NCBI GenBank assembly: GCA_900759005.1
Contig: CAAEUQ010000126.1
Span: forward strand, 1-49,914
From: Clostridia bacterium
Lineage (GTDB): Bacteria > Bacillota > Clostridia > Christensenellales > Aristaeellaceae
Length of the DNA: 49,914 bases
Direction: 5' to 3'
Positions 32,077 through 40,134 of this stretch are shown here, piece by piece. The first letter of the stretch is position 1; the number at the start of each line of letters is the position of its first letter. The notes beneath the pieces were generated by a model that was not told the origin of the DNA, searched no databases, and saw only the letters and a list, made by a program, of their open reading frames with translations. The position numbers and the translations under genes are program-made.

Positions 32077-33387
32077 ATGGAGCTGGTTCGTGTTCAGGTG
32101 GGTCGCGAATGGCGCGACGGGGAGATTGCCAATCCGGTCAGCCAGCAGATCAGCGCTTCGCGGGCGAACGTGCGCGCAAATCATGAAGAAATCCACGCTT
32201 CCGGCATGCTGATTATCGGCGACGTGCGCGATCATATGCCGGCGTTGCTCAGAGAATACGAGGGCAAAATCAAGTTGATTTATCTTGATCCCCCTTATCT
32301 GACGGGCGAAAAATTCTCGATGCGCGTGCGCGTAGGCGAAGGCGAATGGAAATCCGCCAAGGGCACGCTGGAGCTTCCGGCATTCAACGACACGAAGGAT
32401 CGTGAAGCGTATATCATGATGATGCGGCGCGTGCTCGCGGATTCGCATAAGCTGCTGCGCGAGGACGGGATGCTGTTTTTGCACATCGACTATCGTGCAC
32501 ATCCGTATATGCGCCTGCTTCTGGACGAAATTTTCGGCGAATCGAATTTTCTGAACGAGATCATCTGGGTCTATCAGTCCGGCGGACGATCGACGAAATA
32601 TTTCAGCCGAAAACACGATGTAATTCTGTTCTATCGCAAAAGCGCGAAATATGATTTCAATCTTGAAGAGGTTATGACCGCGCCGAACAGCCCGCGATCG
32701 AACCATATGCGCCGCCACGTCGATCCCGACGGGCGCGTCTACCGCTCGATTCGCTCGAACGGCCGGATTTATACCTACTATGACGACGATCCGGTTGCGC
32801 CGTCCGACGTCTGGAATGATTTGAGTCATCTTCAGCAGCGTGATCCGGAGCGCACGGGATATGACACGCAAAAGCCGCTGGCGCTGCTGGACCGAATCGT
32901 GAAATGCGCGTCGCGCCCGGGCGAACTTGTATTTGACCCGTTTGCCGGAAGCGCGACTACGCTGGAAGCGGCAATGCGAAATGGGCGCGAGTTCATCGGC
33001 GTTGAAAAATGCCCGCTGGCAATGAATATCGCGCGCCGGCGGCTGTTCGGCGGCGAATTCGAAACCGTGTTCGAGCCGTTTGAGGGCAATCCGGTCTGCC
33101 GCGCTTCGATTGCGCCGGGCGTCGGATTTTACCAGATCACGCTCGAAGAATTTGCGCTTGAACCGGGCATTTGCCCGCGCGAATTCAAAGGATTGGACGC
33201 GGTGGACAACTGGTCGGTCGGCTACCTGCGCGAAGACGGGTATCACTGCATGGTTGATTCTGTGCGCCGCCGCCGAAAGCCCGGGCTGGAAACCACGCTC
33301 GCCGCACCGGTTTATGACGGAACGCTTGCAATGTGCGTTGCCGATGTGCTGGGTCGAAGTTTCTATTATCGCATTGTTCAATCATAA
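32077..33387 (+). CDS. Orphan DNA adenine/cytosine-N4 methyltransferase (beta class)
   Basis: A 436-residue amino-methyltransferase. The catalytic motif YLDPPY (DPPY at 71-74) precedes the SAM motif FDPFAGSATTLEAA (287-295), the motif order of the beta class that includes type III Mod subunits. The middle region (about 150-260), with IIWVYQSGGRSTKYFSRKHD and TQKPLALLDRIVK, is usual for this class. About 110 residues follow the SAM motif, fitting a target-recognition or accessory domain. GGAGG lies 8 nt before the ATG at 32077. No restriction subunit, helicase or specificity gene is adjacent, so it is probably a solitary methylase. Adenine is the commoner target for this motif, but the base is not proven. 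Confidence 0.88.
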   Translation: MELVRVQVGREWRDGEIANPVSQQISASRANVRANHEEIHASGMLIIGDVRDHMPALLREYEGKIKLIYLDPPYLTGEKFSMRVRVGEGEWKSAKGTLELPAFNDTKDREAYIMMMRRVLADSHKLLREDGMLFLHIDYRAHPYMRLLLDEIFGESNFLNEIIWVYQSGGRSTKYFSRKHDVILFYRKSAKYDFNLEEVMTAPNSPRSNHMRRHVDPDGRVYRSIRSNGRIYTYYDDDPVAPSDVWNDLSHLQQRDPERTGYDTQKPLALLDRIVKCASRPGELVFDPFAGSATTLEAAMRNGREFIGVEKCPLAMNIARRRLFGGEFETVFEPFEGNPVCRASIAPGVGFYQITLEEFALEPGICPREFKGLDAVDNWSVGYLREDGYHCMVDSVRRRRKPGLETTLAAPVYDGTLAMCVADVLGRSFYYRIVQS

Positions 33388-33440
33388 TTCATCATGAGTT
33401 CACAATCGGTCGATATAATGATAGAAAAGGAGCGTTCTGT

Positions 33441-33656
33441 ATGCTGCTGCACGTGGGCGATCGAGTGAAGATGCGCAAGGCGCATCCCTGCGGGAACGAC
33501 GTATGGCAAATTACGTTCGTCGGTTCGGACATCAAAATGCGCTGTGAAAAATGCTCTCGCATCGTGATGCTCGAACGCCCCGTATTTGAAAAACGCGTGA
33601 AAAAGCTGCTCGAATCCGCGGAAACGGGCGGCGAAAACGCATCGGATTTGAATTAA
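33441..33656 (+). CDS. DUF951 family small protein
   Basis: A 71-residue protein with the hallmark VKMRKAHPCGNDVWQITFVG followed by DIKMRCEKCSRIVML and FEKRVKKLL, which matches DUF951 of Firmicutes. The conserved His-Pro-Cys-Gly and CxxC residues suggest a zinc site and an RNA- or DNA-binding role, unproven. AAGGAG lies 8 nt before the ATG at 33441. A TATAAT at 33414-33419 upstream may give its own promoter. Signal peptidase follows 15 nt downstream. Confidence 0.9.
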   Translation: MLLHVGDRVKMRKAHPCGNDVWQITFVGSDIKMRCEKCSRIVMLERPVFEKRVKKLLESAETGGENASDLN

Positions 33657-33671
33657 GAAAAGAGGATCAAT

Positions 33672-34394
33672 ATGGACGACACGAATCAGCTTGGCACGGT
33701 CAATCCCTCTGAAGAAAATCCTGTTTCTGAAATGGAAAGCGCTAAAAACGCGCAAGACGTAAGCGCCGAAAATACGCAGGATCCCGAAACCGACGCGCAG
33801 GACGCGAAAGCGGAGTCCACGCCCGAGGAGCGCAAGGCGGCGCGCAAAAAGAAATTCTGGAAAGAAGTGCGCGAATGGATCGTCTCCCTCGCGGCGGCGC
33901 TTCTAATCGTATTCGTGATTCGCTTTTTCCTGTTCACGATCATTCGCGTGGACGGCTCTTCGATGGAGCCGACGCTGCATTCCGGAGAGCGGCTGTTCGT
34001 TACGGTCGCGGACGTGAAATTCGGAAACGGTGTCGAGCGCGGCGACGTCGTCATTTGCCGGTATCCGAATCGCGGATGGACGAACTTCGTCAAGCGCGTG
34101 GTCGCCGTACCGGGCGATCGCATTTACCGCAAGGACGGCGTGACGCACGTGATTTATAGCGTGACGAACAACGGAATTACCGAAGTATTCGACGAATCGC
34201 TGCCAGGTTCCGGCTCTCGCGGCGATATTGAGGAATACGAGCTTGGCGAAAACGAATACTTCGTCGTCGGCGATAACCGCGGCAACAGCCATGATTCCAG
34301 AAGCGACGACGTGGGCACGATCACGAAGGATATGATCGTCGGTCGCGTGCGCAACGTCATCTGGCCGCTGAGCGACACGAGAAGCGTTGAATAA
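33672..34394 (+). CDS. lepB: Signal peptidase I
   Basis: A 240-residue type I signal peptidase that cleaves signal peptides of secreted proteins at the outer membrane face. A long acidic cytoplasmic tail (about 1-62, rich in Glu, Asp, Gln and Ala) precedes one membrane helix (70-90). Catalytic Ser97 is in DGSSMEPTL, Lys141 in NFVKRVVAVPGD, and the final box is GDNRGNSHDSR. The tail is unusually long for a Gram-positive SipS-type enzyme. Many exported proteins in this window would be its substrates. It is followed closely by the M1-like gene. Confidence 0.95.
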   Translation: MDDTNQLGTVNPSEENPVSEMESAKNAQDVSAENTQDPETDAQDAKAESTPEERKAARKKKFWKEVREWIVSLAAALLIVFVIRFFLFTIIRVDGSSMEPTLHSGERLFVTVADVKFGNGVERGDVVICRYPNRGWTNFVKRVVAVPGDRIYRKDGVTHVIYSVTNNGITEVFDESLPGSGSRGDIEEYELGENEYFVVGDNRGNSHDSRSDDVGTITKDMIVGRVRNVIWPLSDTRSVE

Positions 34395-34407
34395 CGGAGG
34401 ATTGCAA

Positions 34408-35928
34408 ATGGCAAAAAAGAAAAATCAAGCGCAGAAGCAGCGGCTGATCGTGCGGTTCATCGCGATTATTCTCGCGATTTTGCTGGCAGGCAGCGTGCTG
34501 GTAAGCGCCATCTTCTCCTCCGCGTACGGCGAAGAGGCGATTCGGGATCAATATGAAATGCACATTGAATACATGGAAGACGAACAGGCGCTGCGAATTT
34601 CGCAGCGCCTTGTCTATCATAACCGGACGGGGCGCGCGCTCGATCGTGTGATATTCACTGCCGCCGCAAATACGTTTCGCCGCGAAAGCGCGCTGAATTA
34701 TGAAAACGACGCGCTTGGTTCCGTATTTCCCTATGGATTCGCGCCGGCGGGGATTGAACTTGAATCCATTTCTGTAAACGGCGTCGCCGCTGATTGGGGC
34801 TGGCAGGGCAAGAATGAAACGGCGCTGCGCATCGCCTGTGCGCTTGAAGCGGGCGGCAAATGCGAATTTGAAATGCAATATTACGTGCTGCTCGGCAGCA
34901 ACTGCGCGTTTCTCGGTCAGGGCGATCTGGATGTTCGCCTGAGCGGATTTTACTTTATTCCCGGTATTTACCTTTCCGATTACGAGGAATTTCTGACCAG
35001 CGCACCGCTTTCCTATGCGCAATGGCTGCAATCGGACGCGGCAGATTATTCTGTAACACTCGCAATTCCGGATGCGTATCTCCCCGCCGGAACGGGCGAT
35101 CAGGCGCTTGTTCAAACCGAAAATCACACCTCTATTTGGCAATTCACGGCGACGAACGCGCGCGAATTCGCCGTCTGCTTCGGAAAACGCTATCGCGAAT
35201 ATGCCGGCGAAACCGATTCCGGCGTGCGTGTTCGCGTGCTCGGGAACAATCGAAGCGCGTCAAAAAAGGCGCTGAGTGATGCGATTCAGACGATCGAGGT
35301 ATATGAATCGCTTCTCGGCGCGTTTCCAATCCGTGAAATCGAGCTGTCGGAGAGCAATAATCCGCTCGACGCACTGAATTTTCCGGGACTGATTCTGCTG
35401 CCGTCGAATCAAATGAGCGATTCTGAAGCAATCGCGGGCATGATTCGCTTTTCGCTGGCGAAGCAATACATCGGATTTTCGGCATATCCGATGCCGGTGG
35501 ACGACGCATGGCTGTCCGATTCGCTTTGCAGCTATCTGGCGCTGCTCGCGATCGAGGAGACGCGCGGGTATGACGCATTCGTAAAAGCGCTGAACGATCA
35601 GGTGCTCGACGCGCTGAAAATCACGATTCCCGGCGGGCTTTATGTCACCGCCTCGGCGGACCTGTTTGAATCCGATAGCTATCGGTTGATCGTGCGCGAT
35701 CGCGGCGCGGTCGTCATGCACGAGATGCGCGTCGCGATGGGGCGCGAAAATCTGATTGCGGCGCTTCGCACATTTTATGAAAAAGGGCTCAGGCAGAATG
35801 TGCTCGGCGAATATGATCTGGTCGACGCGATGAACGAAGTCACCGGCGGCAATTGGGAGGAATTTCTGACCGACTGGCTGTTCAACGTGGATGATTATGT
35901 CGATCAGCAAATGGATTATTACGAATAA
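34408..35928 (+). CDS. M1 peptidase-like membrane-anchored protein lacking the HExxH motif
   Basis: A 506-residue protein with one N-terminal membrane helix (about 17-40) and a large external part. The first half is beta-rich like the N-domain of M1 aminopeptidases (LRISQRLVYHNRTGRALDRV). LDALNFPGLILLPSN corresponds to the family's G-x-M-E-N/Y substrate loop. The helix that should carry HExxH reads AIAGMIRFSLAKQYIGFSAY, so both zinc histidines and the catalytic Glu are absent. The C-terminal DLVDAMNEVTGGNWEEFLTD is typical of M1 proteins. It is therefore probably a non-catalytic binding or scaffolding relative. CGGAGG precedes the ATG at 34408. It follows signal peptidase I by 13 nt and likely shares its mRNA. 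Confidence 0.7.
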   Translation: MAKKKNQAQKQRLIVRFIAIILAILLAGSVLVSAIFSSAYGEEAIRDQYEMHIEYMEDEQALRISQRLVYHNRTGRALDRVIFTAAANTFRRESALNYENDALGSVFPYGFAPAGIELESISVNGVAADWGWQGKNETALRIACALEAGGKCEFEMQYYVLLGSNCAFLGQGDLDVRLSGFYFIPGIYLSDYEEFLTSAPLSYAQWLQSDAADYSVTLAIPDAYLPAGTGDQALVQTENHTSIWQFTATNAREFAVCFGKRYREYAGETDSGVRVRVLGNNRSASKKALSDAIQTIEVYESLLGAFPIREIELSESNNPLDALNFPGLILLPSNQMSDSEAIAGMIRFSLAKQYIGFSAYPMPVDDAWLSDSLCSYLALLAIEETRGYDAFVKALNDQVLDALKITIPGGLYVTASADLFESDSYRLIVRDRGAVVMHEMRVAMGRENLIAALRTFYEKGLRQNVLGEYDLVDAMNEVTGGNWEEFLTDWLFNVDDYVDQQMDYYE

Positions 35929-35933
35929 AATGC

Positions 35934-35964
35934 AAATGGCGCGGCTTTGGCAGCTGCGCCATTT
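35934..35964. terminator. Bidirectional terminator between the M1-like gene and trmD
   Basis: AAATGGCGC / GCGCCATTT is a perfect 9-bp stem with 13-nt loop between convergent genes. It is flanked by TTTCTCTTC on the plus side and GCATTTTATT on the minus side. Confidence 0.7.
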
Positions 35965-35968
35965 CTCT

Positions 35969-37093
35969 TCAAATTTTACTGTAAAACGCGCCGATGTTTG
36001 CCCTTCCGGGTTGGACATAGGTTTCAGAAAGCGTCTGATTGACGAGAATATAGCTCGGAATCTGCTGAAGCGCGTCGGGATTCAGCTTTTCAAGCGCAGT
36101 GATTTGAATCAGAACCGCATCGTCCGGAACGAACAGGAATCCCGCGCCGGTCATTTCAGGCAGTTTATCAACCTTTTCCGCAGGCGCAAAGCCCATCGTA
36201 AACGCTTGCCAAAGATAGCCGACGTGCCTTCTACCGGAAAAGCACTGCTTTTTCGCCGCCTTACGGTTTTCCTCCGGCACGAACACGGCAAACCAGCGCT
36301 TCGCAAATGCATCCGCCTCCGAAAAGTCCATACGAACCGCAATTTCACCGAGCAGCGCAATCAATTCCTTCGAACGCCTAAGTCGCGCGAGAAGCCTTCG
36401 ATCGTTCTCGGTCAGCGGCGCGGTTTCGAGCATTTCCGGACGGCGATCCAGCGTGATTTCCAGCGACTGTTCGCGCCGCCATGCGACGATATCCGCATGA
36501 TTGCCGCCCTGAAGCACGCCCGGCACGCGCATTCCCAGGTAATCCGCTGGGCGCGTATACTGCGGGTATTCGAGCAAACCGGTTGAAAAGCTTTCGTCGA
36601 GGCTGGATTCATCGCTGCCAAGCACGCCGGGCACGAGGCGCGACACCGCGTCGATCGTCACCAGCGCGCCGAGCTCGCCGCCGGTCAGCACGTAATCGCC
36701 AATCGAAAGCTCCTCGTCAATGCACACATCGAGCGCGCGCTGATCTACGCCTTCGTAATGACCGCACAGGAAAAGGAGCTGCTCTTCCCCCGCCAGTTCC
36801 TCCACGATTTTCTGATTCAGCGTGCGTCCGCGCGGCGACAAATAGATTCTCCGCGCGCGGTGCTCCGGATCGCACGCTGCGACTGCGTCCATAATCGGCT
36901 GTGGGAACATCACCATGCCCGCGCCGCCGCCGAACGGATAATCGTCCGTACGCCGGTGCTTATCGAGCGTGTAATCGCGAATATTGACCAGGTTTACCTG
37001 CAAGATGCCGTTTTCGACCGCACGACCGAGAATACTCGCCGACAGCATCGGCCGAAGCATCTCCGGAAACAGCGTCAGCACGTCAATTTTCAT
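35969..37093 (-). CDS. trmD: tRNA (guanine-N1)-methyltransferase TrmD with a C-terminal extension
   Basis: A 374-residue protein whose first 240 or so residues are TrmD, the knotted SPOUT enzyme making m1G37 in tRNA. Features are MKIDVLTLFPEM, the SAM knot LFLCGHYEGVDQR and IGDYVLTGGELGA, the catalytic Asp region PGVLGSDESSLDESFS, and GVLQGGNHADIVAWR. TrmD normally ends near residue 240. Here about 130 further residues follow, with ADAFAKRWFAVFV and RHVGYLWQAFTMGFAPAEKV. They form a separate domain that I do not recognise with confidence; the W-x-x-F and LWQAF pattern is loosely like DUF4275. The start overlaps the end of rimM by 11 bp. Confidence 0.93.
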   Translation of the reverse strand: MKIDVLTLFPEMLRPMLSASILGRAVENGILQVNLVNIRDYTLDKHRRTDDYPFGGGAGMVMFPQPIMDAVAACDPEHRARRIYLSPRGRTLNQKIVEELAGEEQLLFLCGHYEGVDQRALDVCIDEELSIGDYVLTGGELGALVTIDAVSRLVPGVLGSDESSLDESFSTGLLEYPQYTRPADYLGMRVPGVLQGGNHADIVAWRREQSLEITLDRRPEMLETAPLTENDRRLLARLRRSKELIALLGEIAVRMDFSEADAFAKRWFAVFVPEENRKAAKKQCFSGRRHVGYLWQAFTMGFAPAEKVDKLPEMTGAGFLFVPDDAVLIQITALEKLNPDALQQIPSYILVNQTLSETYVQPGRANIGAFYSKI

Positions 37094-37610
37094 CGAACAC
37101 CGCCACTTCGTCGAGCCTTTTTCCGATCAGGTACATCTTGCCCTCATCAAGATCGACGCGCTCGACCACGCTCTTGAGCGCCGGAACAAGCACCTCGCCC
37201 ACCGATCCGCGGAACACATAAACGTCGTTCCCGCCGGGCTGAAGCACGTCGCGAAGCGTGCCGAGGTTGCGACCGTCGTCCGTTACGCCGGTCAATCCGA
37301 TTAGATCGCAGATGAACGCCGAATTCTCGTCGAGCTGAACCGCATGCGCACGATCGACGTAAACCAGTTCGCCGCGCAGCCGTTCAGCCGCATTGCGATC
37401 ATCGATTCCTTCCATATAGAAAAACACCGCGTCCGCGCCGATGCGGGTCACGTGCACGTGAATCTCCTCGAAATCATCGCCGCGCTTCAGATACGCGACT
37501 TTCAAATCTTCAAACCGTTCGAGATTGCAGGTGATCGGGCGCAGCTTCAGTTCGCCGCGCACGCCCTGCGGCTTCGTGATCTCGCCGATCACCAGATGAG
37601 CGTTTCGCAT
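37083..37610 (-). CDS. rimM: 16S rRNA processing protein RimM
   Basis: A 175-residue ribosome maturation factor that binds S19 and helps fold the 30S head. The N-terminal barrel has LVIGEITKPQGVRGELKL. The C-terminal PRC barrel has FICDLIGLTGVTDDGRNLGT and NDVYVFRG, and ends LVPALKSVVERVDLDEGKM. AAAGGAG precedes the ATG. It overlaps trmD by 11 bp, the usual coupling. The usual partners rpsP and rplS are absent, and a TRIC-channel gene lies upstream instead. Confidence 0.93.
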   Translation of the reverse strand: MRNAHLVIGEITKPQGVRGELKLRPITCNLERFEDLKVAYLKRGDDFEEIHVHVTRIGADAVFFYMEGIDDRNAAERLRGELVYVDRAHAVQLDENSAFICDLIGLTGVTDDGRNLGTLRDVLQPGGNDVYVFRGSVGEVLVPALKSVVERVDLDEGKMYLIGKRLDEVAVFDEN

Positions 37611-37642
37611 AAGCCTTCTCCTTTATTAAAGCAAAGTTCAAA

Positions 37643-38299
37643 TCACTGTGGGCGCTTGACGCGCGGCAGGTTCCACGCGTAGTGCGTCGCCAGCATACGA
37701 ATGAGCACCGTAATCAGCATTCCCGCAAGCATCGCGACCGGCGCGCCAGCGCTGAGCTTCACCATATAAAAATACGTTGCCGCGCCGATGATCGACGCAA
37801 CCGCGTAAATCCGCCGTTTCAGAACCGCCGGCACCGTTTTCGAGAGCAGATCGCGCAGAATGCCGCCGCCCACGCCTGTGGTCATGCCCATAAACACGCA
37901 CAGGAAAGCGTTTCCCGAAAAACCGGCGCTCATTGCAGTCTGCGCACCGACGGCGCTGAATATGCCCAGACCGATCGCATCGAGCAGGTTAAACGCGCGA
38001 TCCATCGCGTCGCGCTCGCGCCAATAGCGCACATTTCCAATCGCCGCCAACAGAAATACGATCAGCGCCGTCACGAACGCGACCAGCACATATGTCGCAT
38101 CCCGAAAGGCAACCGGCGGGAACGAGCCAAGCAGTAAATCGCGAATCGCGCCGCCGCCGACCGCGGTAATTACGCCGAGAAACAGCACGCCGAACAAATC
38201 CAGATCGCGATCAATCGCGAGCATTGCGCCGGAAGCGGCAAATGCGACCGTTCCGATAATCTGCGCCGCGTCAAAAAAGAAATGGAATACGCCTGACAT
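37643..38299 (-). CDS. Trimeric intracellular cation channel (TRIC/UPF0126) family protein
   Basis: A 218-residue membrane protein with seven helices and an internal duplication. The paired motifs AVGGGAIRDLLLGSFPP and GVGGGILRDLLSKTVPA are the hallmark of bacterial TRIC (YicG/UPF0126) proteins, which form homotrimeric cation channels. The ATG at 38299 has GGGGA 10 nt upstream; an earlier in-frame TTG is too close to that site. It is followed by rimM after 32 nt on the same strand. The physiological ion in bacteria is uncertain. Confidence 0.9.
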   Translation of the reverse strand: MSGVFHFFFDAAQIIGTVAFAASGAMLAIDRDLDLFGVLFLGVITAVGGGAIRDLLLGSFPPVAFRDATYVLVAFVTALIVFLLAAIGNVRYWRERDAMDRAFNLLDAIGLGIFSAVGAQTAMSAGFSGNAFLCVFMGMTTGVGGGILRDLLSKTVPAVLKRRIYAVASIIGAATYFYMVKLSAGAPVAMLAGMLITVLIRMLATHYAWNLPRVKRPQ

Positions 38300-38393
38300 G
38301 GCGATCAATTCCCCTTTTTATTGGAATATACGACCATTGTAAACGGTTCGCGTTAAATTTGATCGGTTTTGCGCACAAATTCGCGTCCGCCGG

Positions 38394-38422
38394 TTGAAAA
38401 AAGCATTGGAATGCGCTAGAAT
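38394..38422 (+). promoter_or_regulatory. Promoter of the ACT-UPF0210-amidohydrolase operon
   Basis: TTGAAA (38394-38399), 17-bp spacer, TAGAAT (38417-38422). The start site would fall near 38429, at the edge of a perfect palindrome. Confidence 0.65.
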
Positions 38423-38428
38423 ATCTAT

Positions 38429-38442
38429 AAATGTATACATTT
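38429..38442. promoter_or_regulatory. Perfect 14-bp palindrome at the operon start site
   Basis: AAATGTATACATTT is an exact palindrome directly after the -10 box of the ACT-UPF0210 operon. It is a good candidate operator for a dimeric repressor. Which protein binds it is unknown. Confidence 0.5.
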
Positions 38443-38466
38443 TTATACAAAGGGTGGACATCAGGC

Positions 38467-38748
38467 ATGAAAGATATGAAAAAAGCCGTCATCAGCGTGC
38501 TCGGCGAGGATCGCAAAGGCATTATCGCCAACGTCACGCGCATTCTCTATGAATACGACGCGAACATCCTCGATATTTCACAGACGATCATTTCTGGACT
38601 GTTTACAATGATTCTGATCGCGGACATCACCGGCGAACACTGCGATTTCGAGCGTCTGAAAGAAAGTCTCGGCGCACTGGGCGAATCGCTGAACGTTCAG
38701 ATTCGCGTTCAGCGCAGCGAAATCTTCGAAGCGATGCACCAGATCTGA
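38467..38748 (+). CDS. ACT-domain protein, partner of UPF0210
   Basis: A 93-residue single ACT domain. It begins MKDMKKAVISVLGEDRKGII, with the GxDRxGI ligand loop, followed by ILDISQTIISGLFTMILI. ACT domains bind small amino acids and regulate partner enzymes. The invariant pairing of this small ACT protein with a UPF0210 protein is widespread in Firmicutes, though the function is not established. GGTGG lies 9 nt before the ATG at 38467; an alternative ATG is at 38476. It is followed 13 nt later by the UPF0210 gene. Confidence 0.9.
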   Translation: MKDMKKAVISVLGEDRKGIIANVTRILYEYDANILDISQTIISGLFTMILIADITGEHCDFERLKESLGALGESLNVQIRVQRSEIFEAMHQI

Positions 38749-38761
38749 GGAGGCGCAAAAC

Positions 38762-40114
38762 ATGATTAACACCTCTGAAATTCTCCAGACGCTTCAGATG
38801 ATCGACCATCAGAAGCTCGACGTGCGCACGATCACGATGGGCATCTCTCTCTTCTCCTGCGTTTCGGACGACGAAAGCGCGCTCTGCCGTCGCATTTACG
38901 ATCTGATCACCCGCCGCGCGGAAAATCTGGTGAAGGTTGGACGCGACATCGAAAGCGAATTCGGCGTGCCGATCGTGAACAAGCGCATTTCCGTAACGCC
39001 TATTGCACTTGTAACAGGCGCGATCAAGCATCCCGAGCGCGTCGCAATGGCTTTGGACAAGGCGGCGGCGGAAACCGGCGTAGACTTCATCGGCGGCTAT
39101 TCCGCGCTCGTTCACAAAGGAATGACTGAAGCCGATCGCCGGCTGATCGAATCCATTCCCGAGGCGCTCGCGAACACGAAGCTGGTCTGCTCGTCGGTCA
39201 ACGTCGGTTCCACGCGCGCCGGCATCAACATGGACGCGGTGCGTCTGATGGGCGAAACCGTGAAGAAAACAGCGGAAAGAACCGCGGATTCCGGCGGGCT
39301 CGGCTGTGCGAAGCTGGTCGTGTTCTGCAATGCCGTGGAGGACAATCCGTTCATGGCAGGCGCGTTCCACGGTCCGGGCGAAGGCGATTGCGCGGTTTCC
39401 GTCGGCGTCAGTGGTCCCGGTGTGGTAAAGGTCGCGCTTGAAAGTGATAAGGGCAAGCCGTTCGACGAGGTTTCCGAAACGATCAAGCGCACGGCGTTTC
39501 ACATTACGCGCGTGGGTCAGCTGGTCGCACTCGAGGCTTCGAAGCGCCTGAACGTACCGTTCGGCATCGTCGATCTCTCCCTCGCGCCCACGCCGGCAAT
39601 CGGCGATTCGGTTGCGGCGATTCTGGAGGAAATGGGGCTTGAAATCTGCGGAACGCATGGAACGACCGCGGCGCTCGCACTTTTGAACGACGCGGTGAAA
39701 AAGGGCGGCGTCATGGCTTCGTCGCACGTCGGCGGTCTGTCCGGCGCGTTCATTCCGCTCAGCGAAGACAACGGTATGATCCACGCGGCGGAGGTCGGCG
39801 CACTGTCCTTGGAAAAGCTCGAAGCGATGACCTGCGTCTGCTCGGTAGGTCTTGACATGATTGCCATTCCCGGCGATACGCCTGCGGAGACAATTTCCGC
39901 AATCATTGCCGACGAAGCGGCGATCGGCATGATCAACTGCAAGACCACGGCTGTGCGCGTGATTCCCGCGCCCGGAACAGTCGTAGGCGATCGCGTGGAA
40001 TTCGGAGGTCTGCTCGGTCATGCACCGGTCATTCCGGTGCGCCCGTTCTCCGCAAAGGAATTCATTCAGCGCGGCGGCCGCATTCCCGCGCCGCTGCACA
40101 GCCTGAAGAACTGA
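38762..40114 (+). CDS. UPF0210 (DUF711) family protein
   Basis: A 450-residue protein of the UPF0210 family, structurally related to glycyl-radical (PFL-like) barrels but with no proven reaction. Typical features are DVRTITMGISLFSC near the start, NKRISVTPIALVTG, GCAKLVVFCNAVEDNPFMAG and GVSGPGVVKVALE. The C-terminal end has IPVRPFSAKEFIQRGGRIPA. It has the usual length for the family. GAGGAGG precedes the ATG. It lies between the ACT-domain gene and an amidohydrolase gene in one operon, hinting at amino-acid-derived or cyclic amide metabolism. Confidence 0.93.
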   Translation: MINTSEILQTLQMIDHQKLDVRTITMGISLFSCVSDDESALCRRIYDLITRRAENLVKVGRDIESEFGVPIVNKRISVTPIALVTGAIKHPERVAMALDKAAAETGVDFIGGYSALVHKGMTEADRRLIESIPEALANTKLVCSSVNVGSTRAGINMDAVRLMGETVKKTAERTADSGGLGCAKLVVFCNAVEDNPFMAGAFHGPGEGDCAVSVGVSGPGVVKVALESDKGKPFDEVSETIKRTAFHITRVGQLVALEASKRLNVPFGIVDLSLAPTPAIGDSVAAILEEMGLEICGTHGTTAALALLNDAVKKGGVMASSHVGGLSGAFIPLSEDNGMIHAAEVGALSLEKLEAMTCVCSVGLDMIAIPGDTPAETISAIIADEAAIGMINCKTTAVRVIPAPGTVVGDRVEFGGLLGHAPVIPVRPFSAKEFIQRGGRIPAPLHSLKN

Positions 40115-40134
40115 ACGAAAGGAAGGATTGTTTG

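Noticed and set aside
32077..33656. Methyltransferase considered as part of a restriction or BREX-like defence island
   Set aside because: Its neighbours are SHOCT proteins, DUF951 and signal peptidase I. No nuclease, helicase or specificity gene is present.
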